Origin: Cellulomonas timonensis
Lineage (GTDB): Bacteria; Actinomycetota; Actinomycetes; Actinomycetales; Cellulomonadaceae
Assembly (NCBI RefSeq): GCF_900046455.1
Contig: NZ_FCOT01000008.1
Span: forward strand, 62,001 to 126,000
Reading direction: 5' to 3'
Length of the DNA: 64,000 nucleotides
Made by a program: the position numbers and the translations under genes
In this document: positions 18,385-27,794 of the stretch, in pieces
Numbering within the stretch: position 1 is the first letter of the stretch
Layout of the letters: each line of letters opens with the position of its first letter
The notes under the pieces: generated by a model
Databases searched by the model: none
Told to the model about the DNA's origin: nothing
What the model saw: the letters and a program-made list of their open reading frames with translations, nothing else

Positions 18385-19206
18385 TCAGTTGGCGCCAGAG
18401 GCCGTGCGCTGGTGCGTGGGATCGAGCACACGCTGCAGGAAGGCGCGGGTGCGCTCCTCGCGTGGCGCGCTGATGACCTGGTCGGCGGGGCCGGACTCGA
18501 CGATCACGCCGTCGTCCATGAAGACCACCCGGTCGCCGACCTCGCGGGCGAACGCCATCTCATGGGTGACCACGAGCATGGTCATGCCTGCCTCGGCGAG
18601 GTCGCGCATGACGCCCAGCACGTCGCCGACCAGCTCGGGGTCCAGTGCGGACGTCGGCTCGTCGAACAGCATGAGCTGGGGGTCCATGGACAGCGCACGG
18701 GCGATCGCCACGCGCTGCTGCTGGCCGCCGGAGAGCTGTGCGGGGAGGGCGTGGGCGCGGTCGGCCAGGCCCACCCGCTCGAGGTTCGCCAGGGCGATGC
18801 GCTCGGCCTCGGCGCGGGAGCGCTTGAGCACCCCCCGCTGGGCGATGGTGCAGTTGTCCAGGACGGTGCGGTGGGTGAACAGGTTGAACTGCTGGAACAC
18901 CATGCCGACGTGGGTGCGGACCAGGTCGAGGTCCACGTCGGGGTCGGTGACCTCGGCGCCCAGCACCTCGATCCGGCCGTCGGTGGGCTGCTCCAGCAGG
19001 TTCACGCAGCGCAGCAGCGTCGACTTCCCCGAGCCGGACGGCCCCACGATGCAGACGACCTCGCCAGCGCGGACCTCCAGGTCGATGCCGCGCAGCACCT
19101 CGCGCTCGCCGAAGGACTTGCGCAGCCCGGAGACGGTCACGATGGGCGCGGGCGCGGGCGAGGAGCCCGCCGGGGGAGCGGTGGGGGAGGCAGAGGCGGA
19201 GGTCAT
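18385..19206 (-). CDS. Polar amino-acid ABC importer ATP-binding protein
   Basis: 273 residues starting at the ATG 19206, which overlaps the permease stop (ATGA). Walker [10 protein letters not shown], the Q-loop in [10 protein letters not shown], signature [15 protein letters not shown], Walker [13 protein letters not shown] and the H-loop VTHEM are all intact, and the sequence is of the GlnQ/HisP type. An extra about 25-residue Ser/Ala/Pro-rich N-terminal segment precedes the domain. It powers import of a polar amino acid with the adjacent permease and binding protein. Confidence 0.9.
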   Translation of the reverse strand: MTSASASPTAPPAGSSPAPAPIVTVSGLRKSFGEREVLRGIDLEVRAGEVVCIVGPSGSGKSTLLRCVNLLEQPTDGRIEVLGAEVTDPDVDLDLVRTHVGMVFQQFNLFTHRTVLDNCTIAQRGVLKRSRAEAERIALANLERVGLADRAHALPAQLSGGQQQRVAIARALSMDPQLMLFDEPTSALDPELVGDVLGVMRDLAEAGMTMLVVTHEMAFAREVGDRVVFMDDGVIVESGPADQVISAPREERTRAFLQRVLDPTHQRTASGAN

Positions 19207-20039
19207 GCGCGGCGGCCCTTTCCGGAGCGGTTCTCGAGCCAGCGGGCCAGCAGCCCGAGCGGGATGGTCAGGCACAGGTAGCACGCGCCGACCACGAACA
19301 GCCCGGTGAGCCCGCCGGTGGCGCTGGTGAGCGCCTCGCGGCCGATCTTCGTCAGGTCGTACTGCGCGGCGGTCATGCCGAGCAGGAAGACGAGCGAGGT
19401 GTCCTTGGTGAGCAGGATGACCTCGTTGGTCATCGGGGGCAGCACGATGCGGAAGGCCTGCGGGATGACGACGACAGCCATCGTGCGGGCCTGCGACATG
19501 CCGAGCGACCGGGCGGCCTCGATCTGGCCCTTCGGGACCGCCTGGATCCCGGCGCGCAAGGTCTCGGCGATGTACGCGGCCGAGACCATGCCGAGCCCGA
19601 TCGCGACCTTCGCGGTCAGCGAGCTGATCCGCACGTCGAACGCGATCGGGACGGCGAAGCCCACCGTGAGCACCACGAGCAGTGCCGGGATGCCGCGGAA
19701 GAACTCGATGTACAGCGTGGCGATCCACCGGTACACCCGCACGCTCGACAACCGCATCAGCGCGAGCACGGTGCCCAGCGACAGGCCCACGGCGAACGCC
19801 GCGATCGTGTAGACGATCGTGTTGCCCATCGCCTGCCCGAGGCTGGGGAGCATCTCCCGGGCGACCGTCGGGTTGAACATCGTCTCGCCGACGCGGTCCC
19901 AGTCGGCGGCGACCACCACGGCCCCGAGGACGACGAGCAGCACGGCGTACTGGATCGCCCGCGAGAGGCGCGCTCGGCGGCGCGGGCTCATCGTGCGCTG
20001 GCGGGAGCCCGGTCGCGCGAGTTGCTGCGTCGTCGTCAT
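19203..20039 (-). CDS. Polar amino-acid ABC importer permease
   Basis: 278 residues with about five to six membrane helices and the HisM/GlnP-type motif [22 protein letters not shown] (residues about 155-176), the EAA loop contacting the ATPase. A positively charged, disordered N-terminus of about 25 residues precedes the first helix. It starts one base after the binding-protein stop and overlaps the ATPase start, so the three genes form one operon. Confidence 0.9.
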   Translation of the reverse strand: MTTTQQLARPGSRQRTMSPRRRARLSRAIQYAVLLVVLGAVVVAADWDRVGETMFNPTVAREMLPSLGQAMGNTIVYTIAAFAVGLSLGTVLALMRLSSVRVYRWIATLYIEFFRGIPALLVVLTVGFAVPIAFDVRISSLTAKVAIGLGMVSAAYIAETLRAGIQAVPKGQIEAARSLGMSQARTMAVVVIPQAFRIVLPPMTNEVILLTKDTSLVFLLGMTAAQYDLTKIGREALTSATGGLTGLFVVGACYLCLTIPLGLLARWLENRSGKGRRA

Positions 20040-20040
20040 G

Positions 20041-20835
20041 TCAGCCCTCCGAGGAGGCGGTGCTGGGGGCGGTGCCGATGCGCGCGGTGTACAGCGCGTC
20101 GTACGTGCCGTCCTCGCGGATCCGGTCGAGCGTGGCGTTGACGGCCGCGAGGAGCTCGGTGCTGCCCGTCTTGACGCCGATGCCGTACTGCTCGCCCGTG
20201 GGGAATGTGGCGGCGACCTCGAGGTCGCCGGAGGCGTACGGGCCGAGCACGGCGATGTCGTTGACGACGGCGTCGACCTGGCCGGTCTCGAGCGCCTTGA
20301 TCTGCAGGCCGAGCTCCTCGAACTGCACGACGGTCAGGCCGTTCTCCTCGGCCCAGGTCTCGCCGGTGGTGGCCTGCTGGACGGCGACCGTCTTGCCCGC
20401 GAGCCCGTCGACGCCGGTGATGCCGGAGCCGGCGGCCACGAGGAGGCCCTGGTCGGCGTCGAAGTACGGCTTGGAGAAGTCGAGCTTGGCCTCGCGCTCG
20501 GGGGTGATCGTCATACCCGACGTCACCAGGTCGCAGCTGCCCGTGTCGAGGTCGGTGCCGGACTGCATCGTCTCGAACGCGGAGACCTTCGTGACGAGCT
20601 CGACGTCCAGGTCCTTCGCGACCTCGTTGACGATGTCCATGTCGAGTCCGACGACCTCGCCGGAGGAGTCGGTGTACGCGAACGGCTCGAACGGGGGGTT
20701 CACGCAGACGGTGAGCTGGCCCTCGGAGACGAGGGGCACGCCGCTGGCGGAGGTGGCCTGCTCACCCGACCCGCAGGCGGTGAGCGCGAGCAGGGCGGCG
20801 AGGCCCAGGGGGGCCAGGCGGGCAGCGGTGTTCAT
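20041..20835 (-). CDS. Amino-acid ABC importer substrate-binding lipoprotein
   Basis: 264 residues from the ATG at 20835, preceded by AGAGG. A signal peptide ends in the lipobox LALTACGS, so Cys19-21 is lipidated and the protein is anchored outside the membrane. The bilobed SBP_bac_3 fold is seen from VCVNPPFEPFAY, a 'GLDMDIVNEVA' segment and 'CDLVTSGMTITPER'. The ligand is a polar or basic amino acid; arginine is suggested only by an ARG-box-like palindrome just upstream. Confidence 0.88.
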   Translation of the reverse strand: MNTAARLAPLGLAALLALTACGSGEQATSASGVPLVSEGQLTVCVNPPFEPFAYTDSSGEVVGLDMDIVNEVAKDLDVELVTKVSAFETMQSGTDLDTGSCDLVTSGMTITPEREAKLDFSKPYFDADQGLLVAAGSGITGVDGLAGKTVAVQQATTGETWAEENGLTVVQFEELGLQIKALETGQVDAVVNDIAVLGPYASGDLEVAATFPTGEQYGIGVKTGSTELLAAVNATLDRIREDGTYDALYTARIGTAPSTASSEG

Positions 20836-20858
20836 GGGGGTCCTCTCACGGCGGTGCA

Positions 20859-20894
20859 GTTCCTGCATGAGTATGCAGCAGGAACCGTATATAT
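20859..20894 (-). promoter_or_regulatory. Promoter with nested palindrome upstream of the amino-acid importer
   Basis: GTTCCTGC (20859-20866) and GCAGGAAC (20878-20885) are perfect 8-bp arms. Inside them CTGCAT-GAGT-ATGCAG (20863-20878) is a second perfect palindrome resembling the ATGCA-rich ARG boxes of actinobacteria. An AT-rich -10 candidate (GATATATAC on the minus strand, 20896-20888) is placed so that transcription would start inside the palindrome. Confidence 0.5.
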
Positions 20895-20952
20895 CCAAAG
20901 TCGGCGGCGCGCAGGACCTCGGTCCCGCGCGCCTGCGATCTCCAGCCAGCAC

Positions 20953-20997
20953 GAACGCTCCGCGCGCCGGCTGTGGTGGCCGGCTCGCGGAGCGTTC
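20953..20997 (-). terminator. Terminator after valS
   Basis: Arms GAACGCTCCGCG (20953-20964) and CGCGGAGCGTTC (20986-20997) with an inner GCCGG/CCGGC extension lie 13 bases past the valS stop, separating it from the amino-acid importer operon. Confidence 0.75.
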
Positions 20998-21009
20998 AGG
21001 GAGCGTGCG

Positions 21010-23712
21010 TCAGCGGTTCTTCGGCGGGGCCGGCAGGAGCTCGGCGTCACGCGCGACGACGGTCTCGCCGTCCTCGGCCACGAGGTCGAGCTCGCCGACG
21101 ACCCGCCCGGCAGCCCGGACGTCGTCCAGGGCGACCTGCACCCCGGCGGTCAGGGCGGGCGGCACCACGAGCGTGACCTGGGCGATCTCCGTGCGCATCG
21201 AGGCCTTCGCCTCCGACTTGACCTTGCGCAGCGCCGCCAGCGCAGCCCCGGCGGCGCCCACGATCGTCGGGTCCGCGTCGCCTGCCGCGGCGCGCAGTGG
21301 CTCGGACGACGGCCACGGCGCACGGTGCACCGAGCCCTCGCGCCACCACGACCAGACCTCCTCGGTCGCGAACGGCAGCACCGGCGCGAACAGCCGCAGC
21401 AGCGTGTCCAGCGCGATGCCGAGCGCCGCGCGGGCCGAGGCCGTCTCCGCGGAGACCTCGTCGTCGGAGGCCCCGCCCGCGTAGGCGCGGTCCTTGACGA
21501 GCTCCAGGTAGTCGTCGCAGAACGTCCAGAAGTACGTCTCGGCGAGCTCCAGGGCGCGCGTGTGGTCATAGGCGTCGAGGGCCGCGGTGGCGCGGTCCAC
21601 GACCTCGGCCAGGCCGGCGAGCGCCGCCCGGTCCAGCGGCACGGTCACCAGCGCCGGGTCCAGCAGGCGGTCGCGCTGCTCCGGGGAGCCGAAGGACAGC
21701 ACGAACTTGCTCGCGTTCAGCACCTTGATGGCCAGGCGGCGGCCGATCTTCATCTGGCCGACCTCGAAGGCCGCGTCCGTGCCCAGGCGCGCGGAGGCCG
21801 CCCAGTACCGCACCGCGTCCGAGCCGTGCTCCTCGAGCAGCCCCATCGGCGTGACGACGTTGCCCTTGGACTTGCTCATCTTCTTGCGGTCCGGGTCGAG
21901 GATCCAGCCGCTGATCGCGGCGTCCGACCACGGCAGCGAGCCGTGCTCCAGGTGCGAGCGGACCACCGTGGAGAACAGCCAGGTGCGGATGATGTCCTGC
22001 CCCTGTGGGCGCAGGTCCATCGGGAACACCCGGGCGAACAGGTCAGGGTCGGTGCGCCAGCCGCCCGCGATCTGCGGGGTCAGCGAGCTCGTGGCCCACG
22101 TGTCCATGACGTCCGGGTCGCCGATGAAGCCGCCGGGCACGCCGCGCTGCTCCTCGGTGTAGCCGCCAGGCACGTCGCTGGCCGGGTCGACGGGCAGGGC
22201 GTCCTCGCTCGGGACCAGCGGCTGGTCGTAGACGGGCTGGCCGTCCGCGTCGAGCGGGTACCAGACCGGGAACGGCACGCCGAAGAAGCGCTGGCGGGAG
22301 ATCAGCCAGTCGCCGTTCAGGCCGCCGACCCAGTTCTCGTACCGCACGCTCATGAACTCGGGGTGGAAGTCCAGCTCCTCGCCCCGCTTGAGCAGCTCCT
22401 CGCGCAGCGCGACGTCGCGGCCGCCGTTGCGCAGGTACCACTGGCGCGACGTGACGATCTCGAGGGGCTTGTCGCCCTTCTCGAAGAAGTTCGCCTTGCG
22501 CTGGGTCGCCACCGGCTCGCCGTCCAGGTCGCCGCTCTCGCGCAGCGCGTCGACGATCAGGGCGCGCGCCGAGAACGTCGTCTTGCCCGCGAGCTCTGAC
22601 CACAGCGCCGGGGCGGCGGCCGAGGCTCCGTCCACCAGCCAGGCCGGGACCTCGCGCAGCAGGCGGCCGTCGCGGCCGATCACCGAGCGGGTGGGCAGCT
22701 GCAGCTCACGCCACCAGATCACGTCGGTCAGATCGCCGAAGGTGCAGCACATCGCGATGCCGGCGCCCTTGTCCGGCTCGGCGCCCGCGTGGGCCAGCAC
22801 CGGGACGTCCACGCCGAACAGCGGCGAGCGGACCATCGTGCCGAACAGGTGCTGGAAGCGCTCGTCGTCAGGGTGCGCGATGAGCGCGACGACGGCGGGC
22901 AGCAGTTCCGGACGCGTGGTCTCGATGTGGACCGGCTCACCGGTGGAGCCGTCCTCGTTCACGCGGTGGAACGCGACCTTGTGGAAGGCGCCCGGGTAGT
23001 CGCGGGCCTCGAGCTCGGCCTGCGCCACGGCGGTCTGGAACGTCACGTCCCACAGCCCCGGCGCCTCGGCCTGGTACGCCTCGCCTCGCGACAGGTTGCG
23101 CAGGAACGCCTGCTGGGCCACCGCGCGGGCCTCGGCCGAGATCGTCTGGTAGTGGTGCGACCAGTCGACCGACAGTCCCAGATAGCGCCACAGCGCCTCG
23201 AACTGGCGCTCGTCCTCGACGGTGAGCCGCTCGCAGAGCTCGACGAAGTTCCTGCGGGAGATGGGCAGCTGCTCGGCGGCGCGGCCGCTCGTGCCCTCGC
23301 CGCCCACCTGCGGCGGCGTGAACTCGGGGTCGTAGGGCAGCGACGGGTCGCAGCGCACCCCGAAGTAGTTCTGGACGCGGCGCTCGGTGGGCAGGCCGTT
23401 GTCGTCCCAGCCCATCGGGTAGAACACCTCGCGCCCGCGCATGCGCTGGTAGCGCGCCACGACGTCGGTGTGCGTGTAGGAGAACACGTGGCCCACGTGC
23501 AGCGAGCCGGAGACCGTGGGCGGCGGCGTGTCGATCGAGTACACAGCCTCGCGCGGCTTCGTGCGGTCGAAGGAGTACGTGCCCTGCTCGTTCCAGGCGG
23601 TGTCCCAGCGCTGCTCGAGCCCGTCGAGCGAGACCTTGTCCGGTACCTGGTGGGCCGTGGTGCGCGGGGCGGTGGTCGCGTCGGGGGACTGGTCGGCACT
23701 CAGGTCGCTCAT
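21010..23712 (-). CDS. valS: Valyl-tRNA synthetase
   Basis: 900 residues. A class I synthetase with the HIGH-type motif HVGH at 72-75, the KMSKSKGN motif near residue 610, the CP1 editing domain (about 190-420), an anticodon-binding domain, and a short C-terminal coiled coil with AALAALRKVKSEAK. It charges tRNA-Val and edits mischarged threonine. PPPTVSGSLHVGH and 'GWDDNGLPTERRVQNYFGVRCDPS' are typical of the larger actinobacterial ValS form. No T-box is seen upstream. Confidence 0.95.
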   Translation of the reverse strand: MSDLSADQSPDATTAPRTTAHQVPDKVSLDGLEQRWDTAWNEQGTYSFDRTKPREAVYSIDTPPPTVSGSLHVGHVFSYTHTDVVARYQRMRGREVFYPMGWDDNGLPTERRVQNYFGVRCDPSLPYDPEFTPPQVGGEGTSGRAAEQLPISRRNFVELCERLTVEDERQFEALWRYLGLSVDWSHHYQTISAEARAVAQQAFLRNLSRGEAYQAEAPGLWDVTFQTAVAQAELEARDYPGAFHKVAFHRVNEDGSTGEPVHIETTRPELLPAVVALIAHPDDERFQHLFGTMVRSPLFGVDVPVLAHAGAEPDKGAGIAMCCTFGDLTDVIWWRELQLPTRSVIGRDGRLLREVPAWLVDGASAAAPALWSELAGKTTFSARALIVDALRESGDLDGEPVATQRKANFFEKGDKPLEIVTSRQWYLRNGGRDVALREELLKRGEELDFHPEFMSVRYENWVGGLNGDWLISRQRFFGVPFPVWYPLDADGQPVYDQPLVPSEDALPVDPASDVPGGYTEEQRGVPGGFIGDPDVMDTWATSSLTPQIAGGWRTDPDLFARVFPMDLRPQGQDIIRTWLFSTVVRSHLEHGSLPWSDAAISGWILDPDRKKMSKSKGNVVTPMGLLEEHGSDAVRYWAASARLGTDAAFEVGQMKIGRRLAIKVLNASKFVLSFGSPEQRDRLLDPALVTVPLDRAALAGLAEVVDRATAALDAYDHTRALELAETYFWTFCDDYLELVKDRAYAGGASDDEVSAETASARAALGIALDTLLRLFAPVLPFATEEVWSWWREGSVHRAPWPSSEPLRAAAGDADPTIVGAAGAALAALRKVKSEAKASMRTEIAQVTLVVPPALTAGVQVALDDVRAAGRVVGELDLVAEDGETVVARDAELLPAPPKNR

Positions 23713-23774
23713 GGTGGACTATCTTCCCAGATCCCGGCGCCCGTCGGTGCACAGGTCCGGCGCCGGGCCGGGCG

Positions 23775-24518
23775 TCACCCAGGCAGCGGGCCGCCGCGCG
23801 CGTCGAGCAGGTCCTGCAGCACCGTCAACTCCTTGGTCTGCGCCGCCACGATGCCCGCGGCCAGGCGCCGCACTTCCGCCTGCCCGGCGCGCTCGACGGC
23901 CGCCTGGGCCATCTCCACGCCGCCGACGTGGTGCGGGATCATCAACTGCAGGAACAGCCGCTCCGCGTCCACCCCGTCTGCCGCCTCCAGGCGGGCCAGG
24001 TCCGCGGCTGTGACCCAGCCGGGCATCGCGGCATGGCCGGTGGGCGCGTCGTCGCCGGGCGCCGCCGCCGCGGAGCCGCCGTGCGCGTGGTCGGCGGCCA
24101 TCCACGCCATGGGCGCGTCCGCGCCGGCCTGCGGCAGGCCCCACATCTGCAGCCAGGCGTACATCTGCCCGATCTGCTGCTGCTGGCTCGTGAGGATGTC
24201 CAAGGCGACGGCCCGCAACTCGTCGTCAGTGCTCCGATCGCGCACCAGCACCGCGAGCTGCACGGCCTGGGCGTGGTGGGCGGACATGTCACGCGCGAAC
24301 CCCGCGTCCACCGACGAGTCGCCCGCGGCCGTCAGCGCCGGCTGGCGCACCAGAGCGGACCCGATCAGTGCGCCCGCCACGAGCGCGAGGGTGACCAGCA
24401 CGGCGATGACGGCCAGCGTGGCCGGCCCCAGGGGGCGCAGCGCTGAGGCCAGCGCCGACCGGTGCTGGGCGACAGGCTCCTCCTGGAGCGGGTCCGCGGC
24501 CTGCTGGGCGGTGCTCAT
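23775..24518 (-). CDS. DUF305 family secreted or membrane-anchored protein
   Basis: 247 residues from the ATG 24518, which overlaps the stop of the preceding DUF3105 gene (ATGA). One N-terminal membrane helix (about residues 33-56) is followed by an extracytoplasmic ferritin-like helical domain with the paired histidine motifs DMSAHHAQAVQLA and MIPHHVGGVEMA, separated by a Met/His-rich loop. DUF305 proteins are often linked to copper, from their His/Met content and gene neighbours, but no activity is proven. Coupled translation with DUF3105 suggests a joint function. Confidence 0.82.
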   Translation of the reverse strand: MSTAQQAADPLQEEPVAQHRSALASALRPLGPATLAVIAVLVTLALVAGALIGSALVRQPALTAAGDSSVDAGFARDMSAHHAQAVQLAVLVRDRSTDDELRAVALDILTSQQQQIGQMYAWLQMWGLPQAGADAPMAWMAADHAHGGSAAAAPGDDAPTGHAAMPGWVTAADLARLEAADGVDAERLFLQLMIPHHVGGVEMAQAAVERAGQAEVRRLAAGIVAAQTKELTVLQDLLDARGGPLPG

Positions 24519-25171
24519 GCCGGAGTGCCGACTCCGCTCGAGCACAGCGCGCCGACCTCGGGCAGCTCGGGGTTGAGCAGGTACTTGCGCACGAAGACCG
24601 GCAGGCGCTCGTCGTCGGCGCCGTCGAGCTCGAGCTGGTAACCCCAGGAGGAGGCGACGACGGGCGCGGAGAGGCCCTCGTACGGGCTGACGATGACGTA
24701 GGCGTTCTCGGAGGCGATCTGCTCCAGGGCGGCCACCTGGTCCGCGGGGAGCGCCGGGTCGTAGGTGAGCCACACGGCGCCGTGCTCCAGGGAGTGCACC
24801 GCGTTCTCGTTGGGCACCGGGTCGGCGTACACGCCGCAGTTCAGCCAGGCCGCCGCGTGGTCGCCGCCGGCCGGCGGGTCCTGCGCGTAGTCCACCACCG
24901 TGGTGACGTGGTTCGACGTGAGGCCGTCGCGGACGTCCGCGACGCCGTCGACGGGCTCGGCGGCCTTCGCCTCGACGGCCGCGTTCTTGCGGTTCTCGTT
25001 CACCAGCACGAAGCCCGTGGCGCCGACGAGGCCGACCACGAGCACTCCGGCGATCGAGGAGATCAGCACCGTGCGGCGCCGCTCCTGCTTCTTCTGACTC
25101 GCCTTGACAGCGGCCAGCGCCGCCTGCCGCTCCGCTGCTGCGGCCTTGCCCGTGCTCTTGCTAGCGCTCAT
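24515..25171 (-). CDS. DUF3105 family membrane-anchored protein
   Basis: 218 residues from the ATG at 25171, chosen because GAGGGA precedes it; a GTG eight codons upstream lacks a ribosome binding site. A basic N-terminus is followed by one membrane helix (about 33-55), then the DUF3105 domain outside the membrane with HSLEHGAVWLTYDP and a conserved NCGVY cysteine. Function is unknown. It commonly neighbours DUF305 in actinobacteria, as it does here. Confidence 0.82.
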   Translation of the reverse strand: MSASKSTGKAAAAERQAALAAVKASQKKQERRRTVLISSIAGVLVVGLVGATGFVLVNENRKNAAVEAKAAEPVDGVADVRDGLTSNHVTTVVDYAQDPPAGGDHAAAWLNCGVYADPVPNENAVHSLEHGAVWLTYDPALPADQVAALEQIASENAYVIVSPYEGLSAPVVASSWGYQLELDGADDERLPVFVRKYLLNPELPEVGALCSSGVGTPA

Positions 25172-25448
25172 CGCGTCGTCCCTCGTCGGGCTCACGGGGT
25201 GCCGCGAGCGGTGTCGTCTGGCCGGCCGTGCGGGCGCCCAGGAGCCGCGGCGGGCGCGGACGGTACGTCAACGCCCGAGAGTACGTGAAAGTTCTACTAT
25301 CGGGCGAGCCCTTGCGGGAAGACCCTCGCCAGGGCGCCGTCGACCCGCTACGCCTCAGCGTGCGGCGGGGTTAGTCTGCCGAGGAGCCCGGCGGTCGCCG
25401 CGCCATGGGCACGGCGAGGCCCGGACAGGACGACGAGAGGTGCGGCAC

Positions 25449-26450
25449 GTGAGCGGGTTGACGGTCGGGTACGCGGCGGCGCTGGAGCAGTTCCACCCGA
25501 CCGAGGTGGTCGAGCTCTCGGCCTACGCGGAGTCGCGCGGGTTCTCCGGGGTCATGGCCGCCGACCACTACCAGCCCTGGCTGCCCGCGCAGGGCGAGGC
25601 CGCCTTCGTGTGGAACGTGCTGACGGCGCTGGGCGAGCGCACCTCCGGCGACATCGGCCCCGGGGTCACGGCCCCGACATTCCGGTGGCACCCCGCGATG
25701 GTCGCGCAGGCCTCGGCGACGCTGGCCGCGATGTACCCCGGGCGGCACTGGCTCGGGCTCGGATCCGGCGAGGCCCTCAACGAGCACGTCACCGCCCAGT
25801 ACTGGCCCGAGGCCCCCGAGCGGATCAACCGGATGTTCGAGGCTATCGACATCATCAAGAAGCTGTTCGCGGCGTCGCTCGCGGGCAAGGACACCAAGCA
25901 CTCGGGCACGTTCTACAAGCACGAGTCCACGCGGCTGTGGACCATGCCCGACGTCGCGCCGGAGATCCTCGTGGCGACCGCCGGGCCGGTCACGGCCAAG
26001 CGCGCCGGACGGCACGCCGACGGCCTCATCACCGTCGGGGCGCCGCTGGAGAAGATCTCCGGGCTGTTCGCCAAGTTCGCCGAGGGCGCCCGCGAGTCGG
26101 GCCGCGACCCGGAGACGATGCCCAAGGTGCTGCAGGTGCACCTGTCGTGGGCCGAGACCGACGAGCAGGCGATGGCCAACGCGATGACCGAGTGGCCCAA
26201 CGGCGGCATGAAGTTCCCCAAGGCCGACATCCGCTCGCCCTTCGACTTCGAGCAGATGGCCAAGCTGGTGCGCCCCGAGGACTTCGAGGGCCGGATGGTC
26301 ATCTCCGCGGACCCGGACGTCCACCGCGCCGCGATCCAGAAGTACGTCGACCTTGGCTTCGACCGCGTCTACCTGCATAACGTCGGCCGCAACCAGCGCG
26401 AGTGGATCGACGTCTTCGGCCGCGACGTGCTGCCGGCCCTGAGCCGATGA
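25449..26450 (+). CDS. F420-dependent LLM-class oxidoreductase, G6PDH-like family
   Basis: 333 residues from the GTG at 25449, the point where family homology begins (the frame is open further upstream). A luciferase-like TIM barrel with the actinobacterial F420-type features: [10 protein letters not shown] near residue 36, '[22 protein letters not shown]' and '[12 protein letters not shown]' for phosphate binding of the deazaflavin, and [11 protein letters not shown]-like helix text. It belongs with the F420-dependent glucose-6-phosphate dehydrogenase-like enzymes (the TIGR03557 group, from memory); the electron donor or acceptor substrate is unknown. Its TGA overlaps the cofE ATG, linking the enzyme directly to cofactor maturation. 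Confidence 0.82.
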   Translation: MSGLTVGYAAALEQFHPTEVVELSAYAESRGFSGVMAADHYQPWLPAQGEAAFVWNVLTALGERTSGDIGPGVTAPTFRWHPAMVAQASATLAAMYPGRHWLGLGSGEALNEHVTAQYWPEAPERINRMFEAIDIIKKLFAASLAGKDTKHSGTFYKHESTRLWTMPDVAPEILVATAGPVTAKRAGRHADGLITVGAPLEKISGLFAKFAEGARESGRDPETMPKVLQVHLSWAETDEQAMANAMTEWPNGGMKFPKADIRSPFDFEQMAKLVRPEDFEGRMVISADPDVHRAAIQKYVDLGFDRVYLHNVGRNQREWIDVFGRDVLPALSR

Positions 26451-27229
26451 GCGAGGGGATGCGCGTCTGGGCGCTGGCGGGCATCCCCGAGGTGTCGCCG
26501 GGCGACGACCTGGTGGCGCTGATCGGCGCCGCGCTCGATGCGGGGTCGCCCGAGCAGCAGCCGATGGACGGCGACGTGCTCGTGGTGACCAGCAAGATCG
26601 TCTCGAAGGCTGAGGGGCGCGTCGTGGCCGCCGCCGACCGCGAGCAGGCGATCACCGACGAGACGGTCCGCGTGGTCGCCACCCGCGAGCACCCCGGCGG
26701 AGTGACCCGGATCGTCGAGAACCGGCTCGGCCTGGTGATGGCCGCCGCCGGCGTCGACTCGAGCAACACCGCCGAGGGCACCGTCCTGCTGCTGCCGCTC
26801 GACCCGGACGCCTCGGCCAGGGCCCTGCGCGGAGGGCTGCAGCGGCGCTATGGCGTGCGGATCGGCGTGATCCTCAGCGACACCGCCGGGCGCCCGTGGC
26901 GGCTCGGGCAGACCGACCTGGCGATCGGCGCCGCGGGGGTCGCGGTGCTGGAGGACCTGCGCGGGACCCTCGACACCCATGGGCGCACGCTGCAGGTTAG
27001 CCAGGCCGCCGTGGCCGACGAGATCGCGGCGGCCGCCGAGCTCGTCAAGGGCAAGGCGGACGGGCGGCCGGTGGCGCTCGTGCGCGGGCTCGGCCGCCAC
27101 GTCACCCAGGACGACGGCCCGGGGGCGCGCAGCCTGGTGCGCACCGGTCCCGAGGACATGTTCGCGCGCGGCAGCGCGGAGGCGTACGCGGACGGCTGGA
27201 AGGACGCCACTGCCGGCGACGCGCCGTAG
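26447..27229 (+). CDS. cofE: Coenzyme F420-0:L-glutamate ligase (CofE)
   Basis: 260 residues, the size of a single CofE domain, without the nitroreductase-like half found in mycobacterial FbiB. It adds gamma-linked glutamates to F420-0 using GTP. Seen: [13 protein letters not shown] near 46-58, the NTP/metal-binding '[10 protein letters not shown]'-type motif (here [15 protein letters not shown] near 145), and [15 protein letters not shown] in the helical part. ATGA overlap with the upstream LLM oxidoreductase gene. No cofC, cofD, cofG or cofH (fbi genes) is in the window. With the nearby importer this is consistent with salvage of F420-0. Confidence 0.88.
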   Translation: MSEGMRVWALAGIPEVSPGDDLVALIGAALDAGSPEQQPMDGDVLVVTSKIVSKAEGRVVAAADREQAITDETVRVVATREHPGGVTRIVENRLGLVMAAAGVDSSNTAEGTVLLLPLDPDASARALRGGLQRRYGVRIGVILSDTAGRPWRLGQTDLAIGAAGVAVLEDLRGTLDTHGRTLQVSQAAVADEIAAAAELVKGKADGRPVALVRGLGRHVTQDDGPGARSLVRTGPEDMFARGSAEAYADGWKDATAGDAP

Positions 27230-27254
27230 GGCAGCGGCTATGCCGCTGCCCTAC
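27226..27254. terminator. Bidirectional hairpin between cofE and DUF3592
   Basis: Perfect 13-bp arms GTAGGGCAGCGGC (27226-27238) and GCCGCTGCCCTAC (27242-27254) with a 3-base loop overlap the cofE stop codon. A partial direct copy (GCAGCGGCTATGCCGC) follows at 27255-27270, across the end of the convergent gene. Confidence 0.7.
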
Positions 27255-27261
27255 GCAGCGG

Positions 27262-27693
27262 CTATGCCGCGGTGATCGACTCGCTAGCCGCGATGATCGC
27301 GGAGGCGAGCCCGGTGCCGAACGCGACGAGCAGGAACGTCGCGCCGACGATCGCCACGACGGCGCCCGCCGTCACGCGTCCCGTCTGCCGGGGAGTGACA
27401 TCCGTGGGGTCGTCGCGGTTCGCCCAGACCGTGCCGTCGAACTCATACGAGACCCCGGGGGCGTAGACGAAGAACATCTTCATCCGCGCGACCAGGGGAG
27501 AGCCGTCAGGCGCCGGGTACTCCACGACGACGACGCTGGAGCCCCACCACGGGCGGTGCAGCAGCCGGGCGGGCAGCCGCACCCGGTCCACGCGGCGGGC
27601 CGCGCCCACCTGGCGCAGCCCGACGGTGAGGAGCACCACGGCCACCGCGAGGCTGGCGACGGCGGCGAGGAGAAAGGACATGGGGGCGGACAT
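27262..27693 (-). CDS. DUF3592 domain membrane protein
   Basis: 143 residues with an N-terminal membrane helix (about 7-26), a central extracytoplasmic or beta-rich segment containing SSVVVVEYPAPDGSP, and a C-terminal helix (about 108-135). The layout of two helices around a small beta domain fits DUF3592; function is unknown. Converges on cofE and lies downstream of the F420-0 importer ATPase on the same strand, separated by about 100 bases. Confidence 0.6.
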   Translation of the reverse strand: MSAPMSFLLAAVASLAVAVVLLTVGLRQVGAARRVDRVRLPARLLHRPWWGSSVVVVEYPAPDGSPLVARMKMFFVYAPGVSYEFDGTVWANRDDPTDVTPRQTGRVTAGAVVAIVGATFLLVAFGTGLASAIIAASESITAA

Positions 27694-27794
27694 GCGGGGG
27701 CCTTCCGTCGCCGGCGCGGAGCCCCGACCCTAGAGGCCGGGCCGAGTCCCAGGTGCGCAGTTCGCGCCCATTCGCCCGATCGGCGCGCGAGGGC

